Positions 38,101 through 53,100 of a stretch of DNA of 64,000 nucleotides are shown here, piece after piece. Location: contig NC_092580.1 in NCBI RefSeq assembly GCF_037975245.1, positions 35,356,001-35,420,000 of the forward strand, given 5' to 3'. How positions within the stretch are numbered: the stretch's first letter is position 1; every line of letters starts with the position of its first letter. This stretch comes from Apostichopus japonicus. Lineage: Eukaryota; Echinodermata; Holothuroidea; Aspidochirotida; Stichopodidae. The notes beneath the pieces are model-generated. The model saw nothing but the letters and a program-made list of their open reading frames with translations. It had not been told where the DNA came from and made no database searches. A program made the translations under genes and the position numbers.

Positions 38101-41100
38101 TCATGTCACCATCACTAGCTGATTCAACAACATTGCTTAAATAACTTTCCAAAAGCGGCATCTACTCGCATTTTGCAGATGGTGGACGATAAATAGAGCC
38201 AATAAAGAACTGTTTCTAGATAATGATTGTGAAGACTTTCCAGGCGACAGTGATGATAGCGATTCAGAAGATAAAGTAAGCATACTTGTTATGTACTTCA
38301 AAGCAAACAGACTTTTAAATTTGTCCCAAGTTACAGTATTTGTATCCTATTTAAAATAACGTTTTTGTACACAAGTCAATGTTAAAATTGAAAACATTTC
38401 TGTGACGTCATCAAAATTGGTATACATAACTCACCCTACAGGGGTCCTATATGGACAAAAGTGGTGTCAAAATGTGCGCAAGACGTGGGGAAAGAGTCAT
38501 GAAAGAATCTAATTCATATATCAAACGGTTCAAAATCCGTGGCATAAAAATGTCATAAGGCTCCCCCCAGTGCAATTAGGGTTAAATAGGGGGTCCTTTA
38601 GAGACCCCCTAATACTCCCCCCCCCCACCACAGTGTTACCACATCCAATATATAAGGCTTAATTTACTAACTGGGTTTAAATTTTGAGGTTAATAAGAGT
38701 TTGTTTTATCTTATTTTTGTTCCTTAAAAATAGGACCCCCCTCCCCCCGAAAAAAAACCTTTTCGGGTGATGCGTTCAGGATTTGGGCTTTTAACCCAAA
38801 ATATTATTATTCCTTATGAAATTATGGTCTAGAATAACCAAATTTTATCCTATTTGTGTTACATTTCACCTCTGGTATTTCTTCCTTAAAAATGGACCCC
38901 CCAGAAAGACCCCCCTTTTCGGGGGTGCGTTCAGGATTTGGGCTTTTTACCCAAGATATTCTTATTCCTTATGAAATTCTGGTCTAGAATAACCACATGA
39001 GATAAATCCTCCTTCCAGGTGATACATATAGCTCATTCATAGCCTGGTCTATTGAAACTGAATTGATCGTATATAACGTACACTTTCACCAATGCAGCCT
39101 TGTATGCCTATAACTTTTATACATCTAAACCATACAATACCAAAACTTTGCGCTGTTGTGGCTCTTATCGAAAAGTGAAATAATTATACAATTAATGGAT
39201 ATTTACCAGCTGTGTCCTGCTTTCCACTCCTCGCAAGCAGTCGTTTGTATAGCTACTTCGTTTTGTTTCGGAGTGTGTAGCTATATACTTTTCCAAGACG
39301 CTTTACACCTGGTGATCAACATTGCTAACGTCAACGTCGACCCAAGTAGCATTGGTCTAACTAGGCGACATAGTTAGCGCCTAGTTATACTTAGGCGAGG
39401 GCTAAGGGTTTGTGAAGTTACAACCTTACTAAACTTTTTACCATATCAATTTAACCGATAAACGAAAAATGATACAGACTGTTAAATATTTATAATGGGA
39501 AAGTATCAGCTGCAACAGAAGGGCTCACTGTGAATCTTATTAAATGAGATAAACACAGAACGGCAAAACGAATAAACACATCGAAGACTATTTTCTTAGA
39601 ATCAGACACAATTCATTAAACACTTTTCCAGAAAAGATTGTATTGATATTTATACCTGCAAAGCTGTTATAATTTTTCAACTGTCTCCGAATTGCCAATT
39701 ACTTTGTGAACTGGTTAGTCTAAATTTAGGTATTTTTTTGCTTGGAGAGTACAAAGATAGAATTGCTGTAATGTTGCCACCGCCTCCTTTTCTTATCATG
39801 GTTGAAATCATCCAGCTGAATCTTTCGCAGATACATTAACATATGTTGACACATCTTCATCCATTGTCAGTAGACCTAAAGTTTCCATTGAGTCATATCA
39901 CAAGATTTGACAACACTTGAACTTATATATACTTGTTTTCTTTTCTCTCATTACCTCTCCCAACAGTGAACCATGTGAGACAAAAAGTAAAATATTGAAA
40001 TTAAATATCAATATACTATGTGGTTTATATGTGTTACTAGTGTGCTCCCAAGTCACGTGTTTCTGTCAAACTAGTAACGTTAAATTTTACACAAGTTCGG
40101 TAGTTGATTCCCTCGGAGAAATGTGAGTTTCGTCGTTTCTGTGTCACTTCTAAATCTACTAATATCGCCGCAATTTCGATGTAATGATGACAAATCCAAC
40201 AATATGAAAGATATAAAGACTCGTTATGTATAGTCCAAACGCTTGGGTAGTATTGAACCTACTTGTTTTAACGTTCTTTCAGTTTGACGTCGTTACATGT
40301 GTGCAACGTTGGGACATGTGAGCCTTTGTTATATACGACAGGTCTATTAAAGTTGTCTAGAAAAGTTAAACATTATCAGCAGTAGCCTAACCTTGCATGC
40401 ACATCTTATAAAAGCTAGGCTACGTGACTTATGTCTCGAAGTCAATAATGCTTGCTTGCACCTTATCATTACACAAAATTTGTTCCAATTGTCATAGCGT
40501 TGCTTTTCCAAACACATCTGGATATTTACGCGACGATGATGTTCATAAAAATACTTGACGTAACTTGGCTCATGAAATCCAGATTCATAGCCGAACGTTA
40601 GATTAAGTTTTACGTAAACCTCCTCGGATTCTATAGAGAATTCTCAGTAAGAATTCATTTTCAATCTTACCTTCAGTTTCCAATGTCTACAAAGGGCTAT
40701 GACAGCAATATAGGCCTAATATAACATAGTGATTCTTGAGAGTATTTTATTTATTTTTATGTATGTGTAAAGAATTACAAGAAATTAAATAAAATTAGAC
40801 AATTTTACTAATTTGAGTTCACGAATGAAGATGACTGTGTACAAACACCAACGTATTGTTTTATGCCTACACGCTTCCACAGCAGAGAGTGATGACGTCA
40901 GCCCGAATAGTTCCGTACATTTTTTTTTAATTTTTTTTATGAAACCCACTTGCAGGTGTTCGTTTAACCAGAGACATAGGCTACATGTTACAGCGCGGAA
41001 GGCGCTTTCAATACTTGACTTTGTATTGAAAGTGAATCCTTATAATAAGAATTGCCGGTTTGTGAAAAGGTTTAATGCATAACAGATAAGGTACATCGTA

Positions 41101-44100
41101 ACTGCAAATAAATTGGGATATTCAGGTATGATTCTCCACCTAACATTTGCCTTCATCTCATTAGAAACACATGTCTAGTTCCTGGCGTCTGTAGACGTGC
41201 GCGCTCGTATTAATGTGACAGTGGCCTTTGCTCGGAGATATGTTAAGGCGCTACACAAATTCTTTGCCTTTCCTGAAACTGCTGGGTTTTTTTTTCATAT
41301 TTCAGATACGGAACTGTAAGAACAGGTCAAAATAAGTAATGAGGCACAATTTCGACATTAATCCGCCGTGTTACCAGTGGCAGGGAACTAGATTTCTCAC
41401 AAGTTGTACTTATGACATTATAGAGACCTGACTTCTATACTGTAGAATATTAAACACTGTCACGATTATAGCTGCCACAGTGCTTGTCAAACTAACCGAA
41501 CTCAGGACTTAAGCTAAGTGATAGATGTTTCAATGTGTTCCACAGTTTTCAATTCTAAAGTTGCTATTTCGTTGATACAATCGAACTGCATATAGATTCA
41601 TGTACTATACAAATGTACGTACACAGACATCATCAACAGACGGCAGGATTCTCAGTTCCTTAACAACACTATTCTCCTTACCATATACGCACGTAACATA
41701 ATAATACGACTGACCGACATACATGTAAGTCTTTACATAAAAGAATATTTCAAAGAAATGTATATGGGACTATTGTAAAATATTAAGAAGTACACATGTA
41801 AGGTACATACAGAATAATAAAAGGAATCAATAAGCCAATCAATGAATTACTGATACTAATATAAACAAGGTTCAGACAAATGAAAAAAAGACCAGTCACT
41901 AAAATACATGAAGAGGTTTTCAAGTTGGGACTTAAAACAATCAAAAGTGGGTTTAAGACGAGGTGATGGCGGCAGGACGTTCCATAGTTGTTGTGCACAA
42001 GTAGAAAAGGCCCTATTATCATAACACTTAGATGTATTCATATGTGAGTGAAGGGCCGGGCTTTATAGAGCGGAGAAGGCGCCCACTACAACACCATGTC
42101 AACAGCTTACTCAAGCAGTATCTCCGATTCTTACACAAAAAAAGTCAGGCCTGGTCACGGGCTCGCCAGTTCGTACACGTGTTTCACATTATAATATTTG
42201 CATCGCATTCGTAAAGGTGTTTGCAATGAGATATGCACCTCCGCAAGTTGCCTTATATTGTGTTATTTCTTGTAGGTTATAATTTGTGTGCTGTTCAGCA
42301 CACAATCATTTGTATTGCCCACTTGTAACGGCGGAGTGACCCTAGTTAAAAACATGGTAAACACATATTTGTGATCTCTCGAGCCGCTGTCTCCGAACCT
42401 CTCTATACCTGCCGCTAACCCTTCTTATACCAATCTGGTAATTCACAACACTGTCTTATCGGGGCGGTGTTACAATATATTGATTTAGTAAAATACCACT
42501 TACTTTGCTTTGAATATAGCTGATGTCATTTAACACCGTGCTACAGCTTTTGTTGTCCGATATGTCGAAGACCACCAACGGTAAAGAGGTCGGGGTTACA
42601 AACGGTTGCACACACTTTGAACACACCTTTGAATAAATAACAAAAATTGAGTTGAAATGCCTAATTTAAGTCGTGGCGTGACGGCGAGAATATACAACAA
42701 GTAACGTATGATTGTGGCATAAAACATGAAGCGTCAATATTTTAGATAAGATACTTCAAGGCATTACATTTCTAGGTAACCTCAATGATACAATTCGCCA
42801 TGAGATCCAAAGTCTTCACACCATTCAAGCACATGGTGTCAACATCCAAGAAGGGAGTGACTAAACATCCCCCTCCATTTTTCATTCTTATCCCTCTTCC
42901 ACCCTCCAGCCTTTCTTCTTCTTTTCTATCCATATTCACAAGTTTTATCTCCTACTTCCCTTTTCCATTTCCTTTTCACCTCCGCTACTAAGTACCTCCC
43001 ATTGTTACACCCATCATGTTACCTCTCCTTTGTTATGTCCAATTTTGCTGTCAAATTTAACTTTATGTCCATCTGTTTCTTGTTTACCCCCCCCCCCTCC
43101 CCCGCCCGTTTGCAGTTTTTCTCTCTCTAATTAAAATTTACTTCCGTCTAACTCCAAAACATCTGCTGATTTGAAGCTGAAACGGTGAAAACCGCAAACC
43201 TTCAAAGGGATTTCCCCCTCTTGACCCCAGCCGGGGCCTGATGACGGGCAGCTGGACTCTATGCCAAAATGACTTAGCGCTACGGACTTGCGCCTTCGAA
43301 GCCAGCATGCAATATCCGAACCCCCCCCCCCCCTCCCCTCGAAAGAACGTCATATTTCAATGATTATATTGAGATATTAAGAGGATTAATTGAGAAGCCT
43401 TGTTAAATATATTAGTCTTAGTAAATGGGTTACCGAACTTTTGGCTAACGATCAAGATGAAGTACTAAGTGTGGCATCACACGGTTTGTTATTGGATACA
43501 GTCAACAAACACGCACCGACGAAATAGAAAAAGGATTAAAAGAACCATACCATCCAGAATGGTGTACTGAAATTAAATCAGCAATTAAGAAGAGAGACAA
43601 TGCAAAGAACACAGAACCAGCATGCGAATCAGTTCTGGAGAAACAAAACAAAATCTCTTACTCGACTGGCTAAGAGAACGAATTTAAACATGCAATTGAA
43701 AGAATAAAAACGTACTGCTGGTATTTGGCAAGTATTAAGAAAAGTATAGAGTCAAATAATCCCGAGAAAACAAGTGGTAACGGTGCCATAATTATGAACG
43801 GTGAGGATATTACTTATGAAAAGAATAATGCCAATGCTTTGTATTTTTCTCTCACATTTGTCTCAAATCGGTATTCTTGACTACTTACAGACATATATAC
43901 ATTGACCTAAAACTACCGGGACATGTATGTTTTAGTATCCACGAAGTAACTGCACAATTTGTACTTGAAAAAGATGGACATTATGAAAGCCACAGGTATG
44001 GACGGAATTAATGAGTGTTCCATGTATTGTGTCAAGTGCCACTCGTGTTATGAACTTACATCCTCTTCGGTCTTGAATCGGGGATCCCGTTGACCGATCA

Positions 44101-47100
44101 TACAACAAAAACATCACTTTCAACTCAAAACAAACTAATCCTTTGGAAATGGATTGATGAAGAACCTGTGACCTTTTCAGTGATCATCAAATCTGTTTTT
44201 GAATGCGTCAGCGCAGAGACGACTATTTCAGAGAGACCGTTCTACACATTAACCACTCTAGAAGAGAAGAACTTTAGACGAAGTGTGGTATTACATCATA
44301 TTTTTTAATTAGTTTAAAGCTGTGGCCCCTAGCTACAGACATATCCAACAGAAAATGGAGGTCAGCAGCGATATAAATCACAATTGCATACTTATAGGTC
44401 TCAATGATATTTCGACTTGACACAATAGATGGTAGGCCAAGCCTTCCCATTTTCTCATCATGGTCTAGGTCTTCAAAGCCTGGCACAAGTTGGTGGCCCT
44501 CCGACAGCATTGTAGTACTCAAGATAACGTCTCACAAGAGACCAATGCAGTAAGCGTAATACAGTAAGCGTAACGAGGGACCTATACGGATGAGACCAAC
44601 GGTGTTGTTTGCTTTATTGACTCGCTTTTCAGTATGGATAAAGAAAATTTTAACTTATCATCAACCGCGACTCCAAGATCCTTTTCCTCAGAATCTGCTT
44701 CAAGGAAGGTATTCCCCATATAATAATCCAGCTACAGGTTATTTATCGCTAGATGCATAACTTTGCACTTATTTGCATTGTAGAACATTTTGGAGACTTT
44801 GAACGTCATTTGACTTGTTGACATTCAATTTATCAAGCTTCTCCATGACCATATCGTATGAAATCTCTCTTCAATAGGAATCTTGATATTTTTTGTAGCA
44901 AACTCTGACTAAACTCACATTTTCCCTTGTGAAAACGCTACAGAAGAAGTCGTTTAATGTCTCTGCTTTTCCTTGTCAGTTGCAGCTTTTCCACCATCAG
45001 TCTCAAAGTCACCAATACTGGACCTTACTTTCAGCTAACTATTGGCATACTTATAGGAACCCTCGGGTTCTTTTTAGCTACCTAATGCTAATTGGTTTTC
45101 AAAATCCTTCTTAGCTTCCGACATTCTCACCTAGCTCGGTTTCCACCCCTAGCAAATGCTTGTTACCATCTAATGTAGTAAGATAGGCTATGTTTTATAA
45201 GCTGCAGGCTTTTTCTTAACATTGGCTAACACAAAAGAACTCATTCAGACGGGTCTACCAAATTTGTCACTGTGCTTTTTGTTGAGAGGATGGATTTTTT
45301 CATCCCTTTAATTTTTGCTCAAGAAGCGTCCAACTATCTTCACATGTCAAACAGGAAAAATTATTATCTAGGTCAAAATCAGAAACTAATCTCCTCAGCT
45401 CAGCATATTCACCTTTATAGTCACATAGTCACCCTTGCTTTTCTTCGGCTCAACATAGCAGTTAAATTTGAAGAGTACAGTACAATGACGATTTTTGTCC
45501 ATGGGGGAGGGGTCTTCGTAAGATATATCTAAAACCATGCCTTCTTCATTAGTAAAGATTAAATTCAATGAATCTGAAGCCTGATTTGCCCTCTTTTGTG
45601 TTAAAAAGGAAACCCTTATACACTATAGATTGCCTGTACTGTTCGGAATTATGTGATGTAGTCTAATTCAAGTCAATTTCAGGAATTTCAACAGATCAAA
45701 ATATGCAAGAAATGTTTTACATGACGGACTTTCTTCAAACTGGAAACAAGATTAGCATTATTGACAAGGTCACTGTTTGGGGACCTGTTAGCCAATGAGA
45801 TTATTTTTTACTGTTACTTAGCTTTACTTCTTCCAAGCAGCCCGCGTCAAACTCATACAAATCAATATGATTTGATTTTAAATGGTAAGCAGTGTAAACA
45901 AGAACGCCTTTCTTGCAGACGTTAGCATTTGAAAATAAATCATAACCCTCCTTGCACTATAAATTCAGAATCCTGAACCTTCAGACTGGTGTGCTTAGGT
46001 CCATACTCGGTGATACAAACAACATCTGGCTTGTGCAGCAACAAGCTCTGCTCTTTTGTTTACCAAACTGTCTACATTTGCATTAAAAATAAATAAACGG
46101 TGTAATTACATAGTTTGATGCATTAACTCCGTGAATCCTCGCAAATTACACAGTGAACCCACTCCCCTGCCTTTTTATGCTGTTCTTTTCCATTAACAAC
46201 TCTTTCAACTCTCTTCGTTCTAAAGGGGTCAAGTCTTGATATAAATATCTTTATAAACATCATGCACCGACTGAAGGTTCCCTGATTCTTTTAAAATCAT
46301 TCTCTGGTTACTGATCGATACCTTTTTGGCCCTCATATGTCTTCTTTTTTTTTACCGAATATACCTAGTCTCAAACAATGTGATAGAGGGACAGTAAGAT
46401 TTAGCTAGACCAAAATAGCTCTGTTTCTCAATATCCTTTCTTTCATCGCAATCATCCTTCTTGCTCACAAGACATTGAAAACTATAATATTTCGCTTCCT
46501 CTCCTCTCTGTCGTTATGTTCATCGAAACTACTATTTGTATCTAGGGTGGCTTTCTCTTCAATTTGAACATTTAATTCCTTTCTGAGTGCATCGAACGTA
46601 CCTCTCATCCCTACAGGCTGATCATCTTTAATTCCTCACTAAGAAGTTTAATATCATTCTGGAGGGTTGGAACTTCTCTCGTAATACGACTGTTCACATT
46701 ACCTTGAACTTTTTTATCTCTTCTTGAGCTTTAGAGAAATATTGCTTGCATTTTGCGTCAATGTCTGTACGGTCCATTTTTACAGCATGAGCTATGACAA
46801 GGTCATTACAGTATTCACAGTACTAATGAAAGCTTGTTCCATGAAGCTGGTCACTTAACAATTGATAACTGGAACACTCAGGACACCACCAAATTTCACA
46901 CTTCTCACATTCAATTTATCATTTTCAGCACTGCAGTGGCGTAGCCACGGAGGCGTGGGGGCGACAGCCACCCCCCAATGAAAGCTTGTCGCCCCCAGTC
47001 CCCCCCCCCACTGGGTTTTTGGGTGTCGAAAAAAATTGCATGTAGTGTCTCCACAGAAAAAACAGGGTCGATGCGCACTGGTTTACAAGAATTTACCCAG

Positions 47101-50100
47101 GCGCGTAGCCAAGGGGCGAAGGGGGCAGCCGCCCCCCCCCCCCCTTGAGCATATTTTTTTATGATATGGCTAGTAATATCGCTATAGTAAAAGGAGTAAA
47201 TGCTAAGAAGCAACTTACAAGGCATGGGAAGTGCCATTTCCAACGATCTGGGAGGCATTTTCAGCCAAACTTTTCTTGTACGCTTCGCGCCAACTCATGC
47301 TGGCGCTACGCTTAGATAGTTTGCAATGCCGTAACTACGGCTCTGATAGTTTGCCTACAGTTTCGCCCGTCCCTTGGCAAATTCCTCGCTACGCGCCTGA
47401 ATTTCCCTAATTGGTTAATACTAATTCTAATATACAAATAAATACTAATACAAACAGCCAATCAGGATCTTTGTAACCAGTGCGCATTAACTGATCAAAC
47501 AAGCTAGTGAGCTCTATACCCTTATTGAAAGGTGGTTTCCAGGTACTAGAATGCCAAAGAAGATGTTAAAAGGTAAAAAATGCTGCATCATACAGGCTTC
47601 TCACATCATTCCTCGCGTCATTGCCTCGAAAACTGTTACATTTTCAATCTGGTTTTCACTTCTGGGACGTACCCTGATGCTCTTAAAACCGCTAAAAAAC
47701 CAAATATTCAAGAAAGGAGACAATACTATCGCTGAGAACTACCGGCCAATCAGTCTATCCCCCTAATAATATTTCAGACGCAATCTTTGATATCAGCTTG
47801 ACATATAGTTTGGTCATTTCAGTATGTTACTTGGCTGGAAGCCCAGTCAATATTTCCTTATTTTCCACGCGCAATTTGAAGATTTGTCGAAAAATGTCAA
47901 TGCCGGTGTGAAACTCACAAAAGATATGTCATGATATTTCAAAGAAACTCACCAGACTGGTTTTTTTCCTTCTATTTCACTAAACTATTTCATGACCATA
48001 TCAAGACATGGGATCTCAAAATGAAGGATGTTGAGAAAACTTAAAGCAGCTTACAAGGCCTGGGAAGTGTCTTTTGCAATGATTTAGGAGGTTTTTTTAG
48101 CTAAAAAATTTCGGTTCGCTGCTGCAGCACTGAAAACATGTTAACACTTTTTACAAACTAACTCATCTGTTAATTCAATGCTGTTTCCCTAACCATTCGA
48201 CTGAAAAGATTTATTGACATTAGTGAGACTAGCCTGCTGAGTTAGACCCAAATCTACCTCCTTTTGTGTAGTAGCTGCACGTGAAGTTCCTCCATTTTGG
48301 TTTTCTACACTACTGCTTCTGGATTTCCTTACTACTGTTTCAGCCCGCTTATCCTTCTCGTTTTGGCGACCAATGTGGAAGAATAGTTCTAATTTCAATG
48401 TTATACACTGATAACAAATTATTGTTTACTTGGCATGAGCTTGGCTAGTACACACAGAGACTAATATTAGGCTAGGCCTGTCCGCACAACTGCTACCATA
48501 TGTACACTGAACCCTAGGCATAGTTCAAGGTCGGTGCTGGTAACAGCCCACATTCATGTTTCTATACTTATTGTGGTTTGCTCATGTCAGTCCAACATGC
48601 TCGATAAGTGGCAAAGGAAGCTATCAAAAAGTAAGGGCGATGAAAATGGTTGTGGTTAGGAAATATTCCTTGGTAGAATTTTAGTGACCGATGTAGATGT
48701 CACAATGGTAAGTCACACTCCAATCTAAATAACTAAATAAAGTGGGAGACTGCTGCAAGATAAAATGGAAACTAGGACTAAATAATATCATCATATTATT
48801 TATATTACGATGATGTAATTTTAATACACCTTAACAAGCTACCAAAATTTTCCGCTTGGATAAAAGCAGTGTGGTTATGCTCAACACAGCAACTGTTTTT
48901 GATTATAAACTTACATCCCTAGCAACAGATCAAAGTCCTAGCTCTTGGGAAACGACTCAAGTATACCTAAGAGACAATATGCTGCCATGGAAACTACCTA
49001 CCTCTCTGTAGAATAACACGAGATGCACAGTCACATATTGATAGTTTCTGGCACCTTCGCAGCATAAATAATGGAATAGAAAGACGCCTACCGTTTTTTA
49101 ACAGAAGGATAACGTAAGACTTTATTCAATGCTGTATAGCACACTTGTGACGTGTCACATTTATTTTATGTTTCATTTTGTTATTGACTGTCTTCAGAGC
49201 AGGTTTTTAGTTACTTTTGATCTATTTCTCGATGCTGTTATATAATAAAATCCACATCAATGGTTAACTAATTTTCACTTCAAATATTGAATGGAAGTAT
49301 ATAAGTCCATAAGTTTGAAATATTGAAATTTACTATTAAATGTTCAACATGTTCAACAATGTTCGGGCGACGAGATATTAAGGATCGAATCAATCAATTG
49401 GTGCATTCTGAGGTATATGTAAAATATAAATTAGGTCTATATGAAATTTAGCTCTAAACGCAAGACTGTGCTAATAAATCATAATAAATCCAACATATCC
49501 CGACTGTTTTAGGAAGGTGCCTGAACGTTGGTGAGAGGGCGAGGAGCAAATCAAGGAATTTATAAAGGAGGGTGTTGCCTTGGGGTTATTGAATCCGAAT
49601 TCCATGTAGGGCGGGATTTGGAGATACACCCCACCAAAAAATAACAGTCAAATGACACAGTTACAGTATAAGTTAGGTTTATATATGTAGCTCTTAGCGC
49701 AAGTTGTGTGAGATTGAAATAATATTCTTCCTCGGATGAATGAAAAATACGCCTCGACTGAACCGTTTCTCGCGATTAACAATGGGAGGTGCAGGGGGCA
49801 TGGGTTAGCCGCCATCCCACATACACTCTTTTCGCGATTAACAATGGGAGGTGCAGGGGGCATGGGATAGCTGCCATCCCACACACACTCTTTTCGCGAT
49901 TAACAATGGGAGGTGCAGGGGGCATGGGATAGCCGCCATCCCACACACACTCTTTTCGCGATTAACAATGGGAGGTGCAGGGGGCATGGGATAGCCGCCA
50001 TCCCACACACACTCTTTTCGCGATTAACAATGGGAGGTGCAGGGGGCATGGAAAGAAACTATTTGTGAAATTGTAAGCTTCTTCAACGTGCCAGCAATGA

Positions 50101-53100
50101 CGCACACACGTATTTATCGGATTCACTTCACTATACTGCTGTCAACAATTGAAGTGCTAATGTGGTTGAAAGATTCGCAGTCCTTACAAATATCTGTTCA
50201 TTCTTCTACAGGATTGTGTCCACGGATATGAAACAACAGATGGATAATCCACCAAAGGAAATACAAGATGATGTCGATAAAAACGTAGGCCTTTAGTTGA
50301 ACTTCGTCTGATAAATAGACATTAGCTTTTGAAAATGACAAAATGAAAAACAGTAATGGCAGCAAATATTGTAAAACATGTACAAGAGCTTCAATTATGA
50401 ACCTGATAAAAGCGGTTTGGCTGATAATGCTGTAAAGGTATGAATATAATCATCTGCAAGAGATCTAAATGATGGTGCTGATAATGTTGCAGAGGTATGA
50501 AGACAGTAGTTGTTATATCTTCAAATGGCGTCTAGAGGCATCGAACCTATTGAAGTGATATATACCTCACTTAACGTAATCGAGATGGAAGCTTTGCTAA
50601 ATTCATGTGCAGCATCTCTTCATTTTAGTTACACAGTAAAGTGTAGATCGCTCATCAACCTTTCACCGTGTAGGATCAATTGCAGCTCTAAAATATTCTC
50701 TTTCGAAGGGACTTTATTTGACGTCACATCGTTATAGTCTCGATACAATGGGATTGGGATTGACAGTCGATGAAGTTACCCGGACTCTATTTAGGTTGTT
50801 GAGACCACTGAGTGGCACTGCAATTACACTCTTGTGAAACGGTATATGTAAGCATTGTAAGAATTGTTCTTCCCGAATGATAATAGTTAAGTGTTAACAT
50901 GTGTTCCAACTTACACTTGTGAATAGCTTCAATCGAACACATAAACATATATCATTTTAACACTGTAAGAGACGTGCCTTCTGACGCCCACTTGGCAATA
51001 CCACAAAATCGCATCCAAATGAAAAATGACAAGGATATGTTTCAAAAATATTATCTTAAAGTTGTGGGACACAACTGTTTCTGTATTTACTTTAACGTTA
51101 AACTCGATAATTTGGAGAAGCTAACTGGCTGTAGTATCTGCTATAGATGTCAACGGTTCATGATATTGAGCCGCTATATATAATTATTGTTTGCTAGGGC
51201 CAGAGTACCGATTATATTTGCCATGTGGTAAGTACTCGTTGAGATTAACATAGCAGGAACTTCTAATTTACAGATCCTTGCTGAAATCTTTGCACATATG
51301 CATATTAGTCAGATACCTACCAACGCTTCAGACATGATAAACGTCTATATTAATTGCTCGTTAAGATTTGCCAGCAGGGAATTCTTTTGTGCAAAAGTCA
51401 GATATTAGTCAGATACCTACCAACGCTTCAGACATGATAAACGTCTATATTAATTGCTCGTTAAGATTTGCCAGCAGGGAATTCTTTTGTGCAAAAGATA
51501 TACCTACGCAAATGCATATAGTTAGATACCTAACCTACCGAAGTTCCTGGTATGTCATAGACGTCTATAGTGAGGGCTCGTTCAGAAGGATCCAGCTGTT
51601 TGGTAACTAAAGATTCTGCAGTAAAAAGTAAAAGTAATTAGGAAATATTTATCATGTTTTTATAACAGATTCAACTTTAAAATTTTGCTCATATTTATCT
51701 TCTTAACGCCGAAAGGATGAAAAGTTGTGATAATTTCTCTATAGAATAGCAAAAATTGACCCCATTAGTACCGTACGATGTTGATACCTTAATGATGCAC
51801 ACCAAGAGTTAATGACTGTTTGGTGTAATCCAAACCAATGTTTCTTATATCAAATGAAATGTCTTTATCCATTTTGTATTTGTCAAGGATATCTGTCCGT
51901 ACTATATATACGTTTTATCAATTACATTCATCAATAATCTACACCCACGATGTGTCAATTGATGTCAATCTTAGTCATAATTAGCTTAGTTTTTATTGCA
52001 ATTCCATATGCTATGTTTTTGTGTTCTTATAGCCTGCATGAAGGGACAACTGAGGCCAACATAGCGAAGAACAAGTTGTCAACATCCGGCATTCATGTTT
52101 TGTTTGTATTCCGTGCAATATTTTGAATGAGGGAAGATAGCGGCATTTTATTCAATTCCTAGTCGATCATGCCTCGGTAATACAAGCGTTGTTTTCATTC
52201 CGATGAATCGTGATCTACGGTGCAATGGACCCCAAGGCCGAAACTCCATCAACACTTAAATCATATTCGCAAGCGTATGCTAAAGGCTTGGTCAAATCCG
52301 GAATGATGTAGGCCTATTTAGTCACCATGGAAAATGCGTGACTAACGGTACGTTTTCTTAAATTGTATCATATTCACTTGAAAACATGAAACAAAATATG
52401 AAAGAAAATAGCTTCACTAAAGTTGTGTACGAAAATAGACACTCATTATGAAACCTGTATTGACTATTGACAATATATACAATACATACATCTGAACAAC
52501 AAAGGAATTGAAAATGGAAACGTTATTAACTTTGTATGCGCCCTTACTGGAACCACGATGTTCGGCGGTATCTTGTACCTCAATGTCATAAAATGAAATA
52601 TAAACTCCCTCCACTCAACAACTGTACATATATTTGCAGTAAATTACATTCAAACTCGAGGAAACTATAATTTCTAAGTACCAAGATATCATTCACCACA
52701 AAAAATAACACATCTCATCAGATTCATTCGTTTACAGTATTCTGTGAGATCCATTTGTTTACAGTATTCTATTAGATCCGATTGTTTACACATCTCATCA
52801 GATCCATTCCTTTACACATCTCATCAGATCCATTTGTTTACATTATTCTATTAGATCCATTCGTTTACACAACTCATCAGATCCATTCGTTTACAGTATT
52901 CTATTAGATCCATTCGTTTACAGTATTCTATTAGATCCATTTGTTTACACATCTCATCAGATCCATTCGTTTACAGTAGTCTATTAGATCCATTCGTTTA
53001 CAGTTTTCTATTAGATCCATTTGTTTACACATCTCATCAGATCCATTCGTTTACATTAGTCTATTAGATCCATTTGTTTACATATCTCATCAGATCCATT

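Larger units (their letters stand above)
46934..48130 (+). mobile_element. hAT-like element, copy 3, with nested insertions
   Basis: Begins CAGTGGCGTAGCC at 46934 and matches copies 1 and 2 for ~110 bases. It is then replaced until about 47640 by an inverted-repeat element and a second hAT. From 47645 (TTCACTTCTGGGACGTACCC) it again matches copies 1 and 2, with a longer reverse-transcriptase phrase [16 protein letters not shown] at 47700-47760. A distal arm (TTACAAGGCCTGGGAAGTGT) lies at 48050-48120. The right end is not defined. Confidence 0.75.

Noticed and set aside
40671-40696. Possible 26-nt micro-exon of the Roco gene with good splice sites
   Set aside because: 26 nt would break the phase between exons 5 and 6, which join directly in phase 0 and give an uninterrupted Roc pattern without it.
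44090-44308. Plus-strand frame of 72 codons
   Set aside because: Antisense side of a LINE 3' region; nothing recognisable.
48189-48398. Additional Roco exon
   Set aside because: It ends in a stop, its possible donor does not fit phases between exons 4 and 5, and the Roc pattern is already continuous there.
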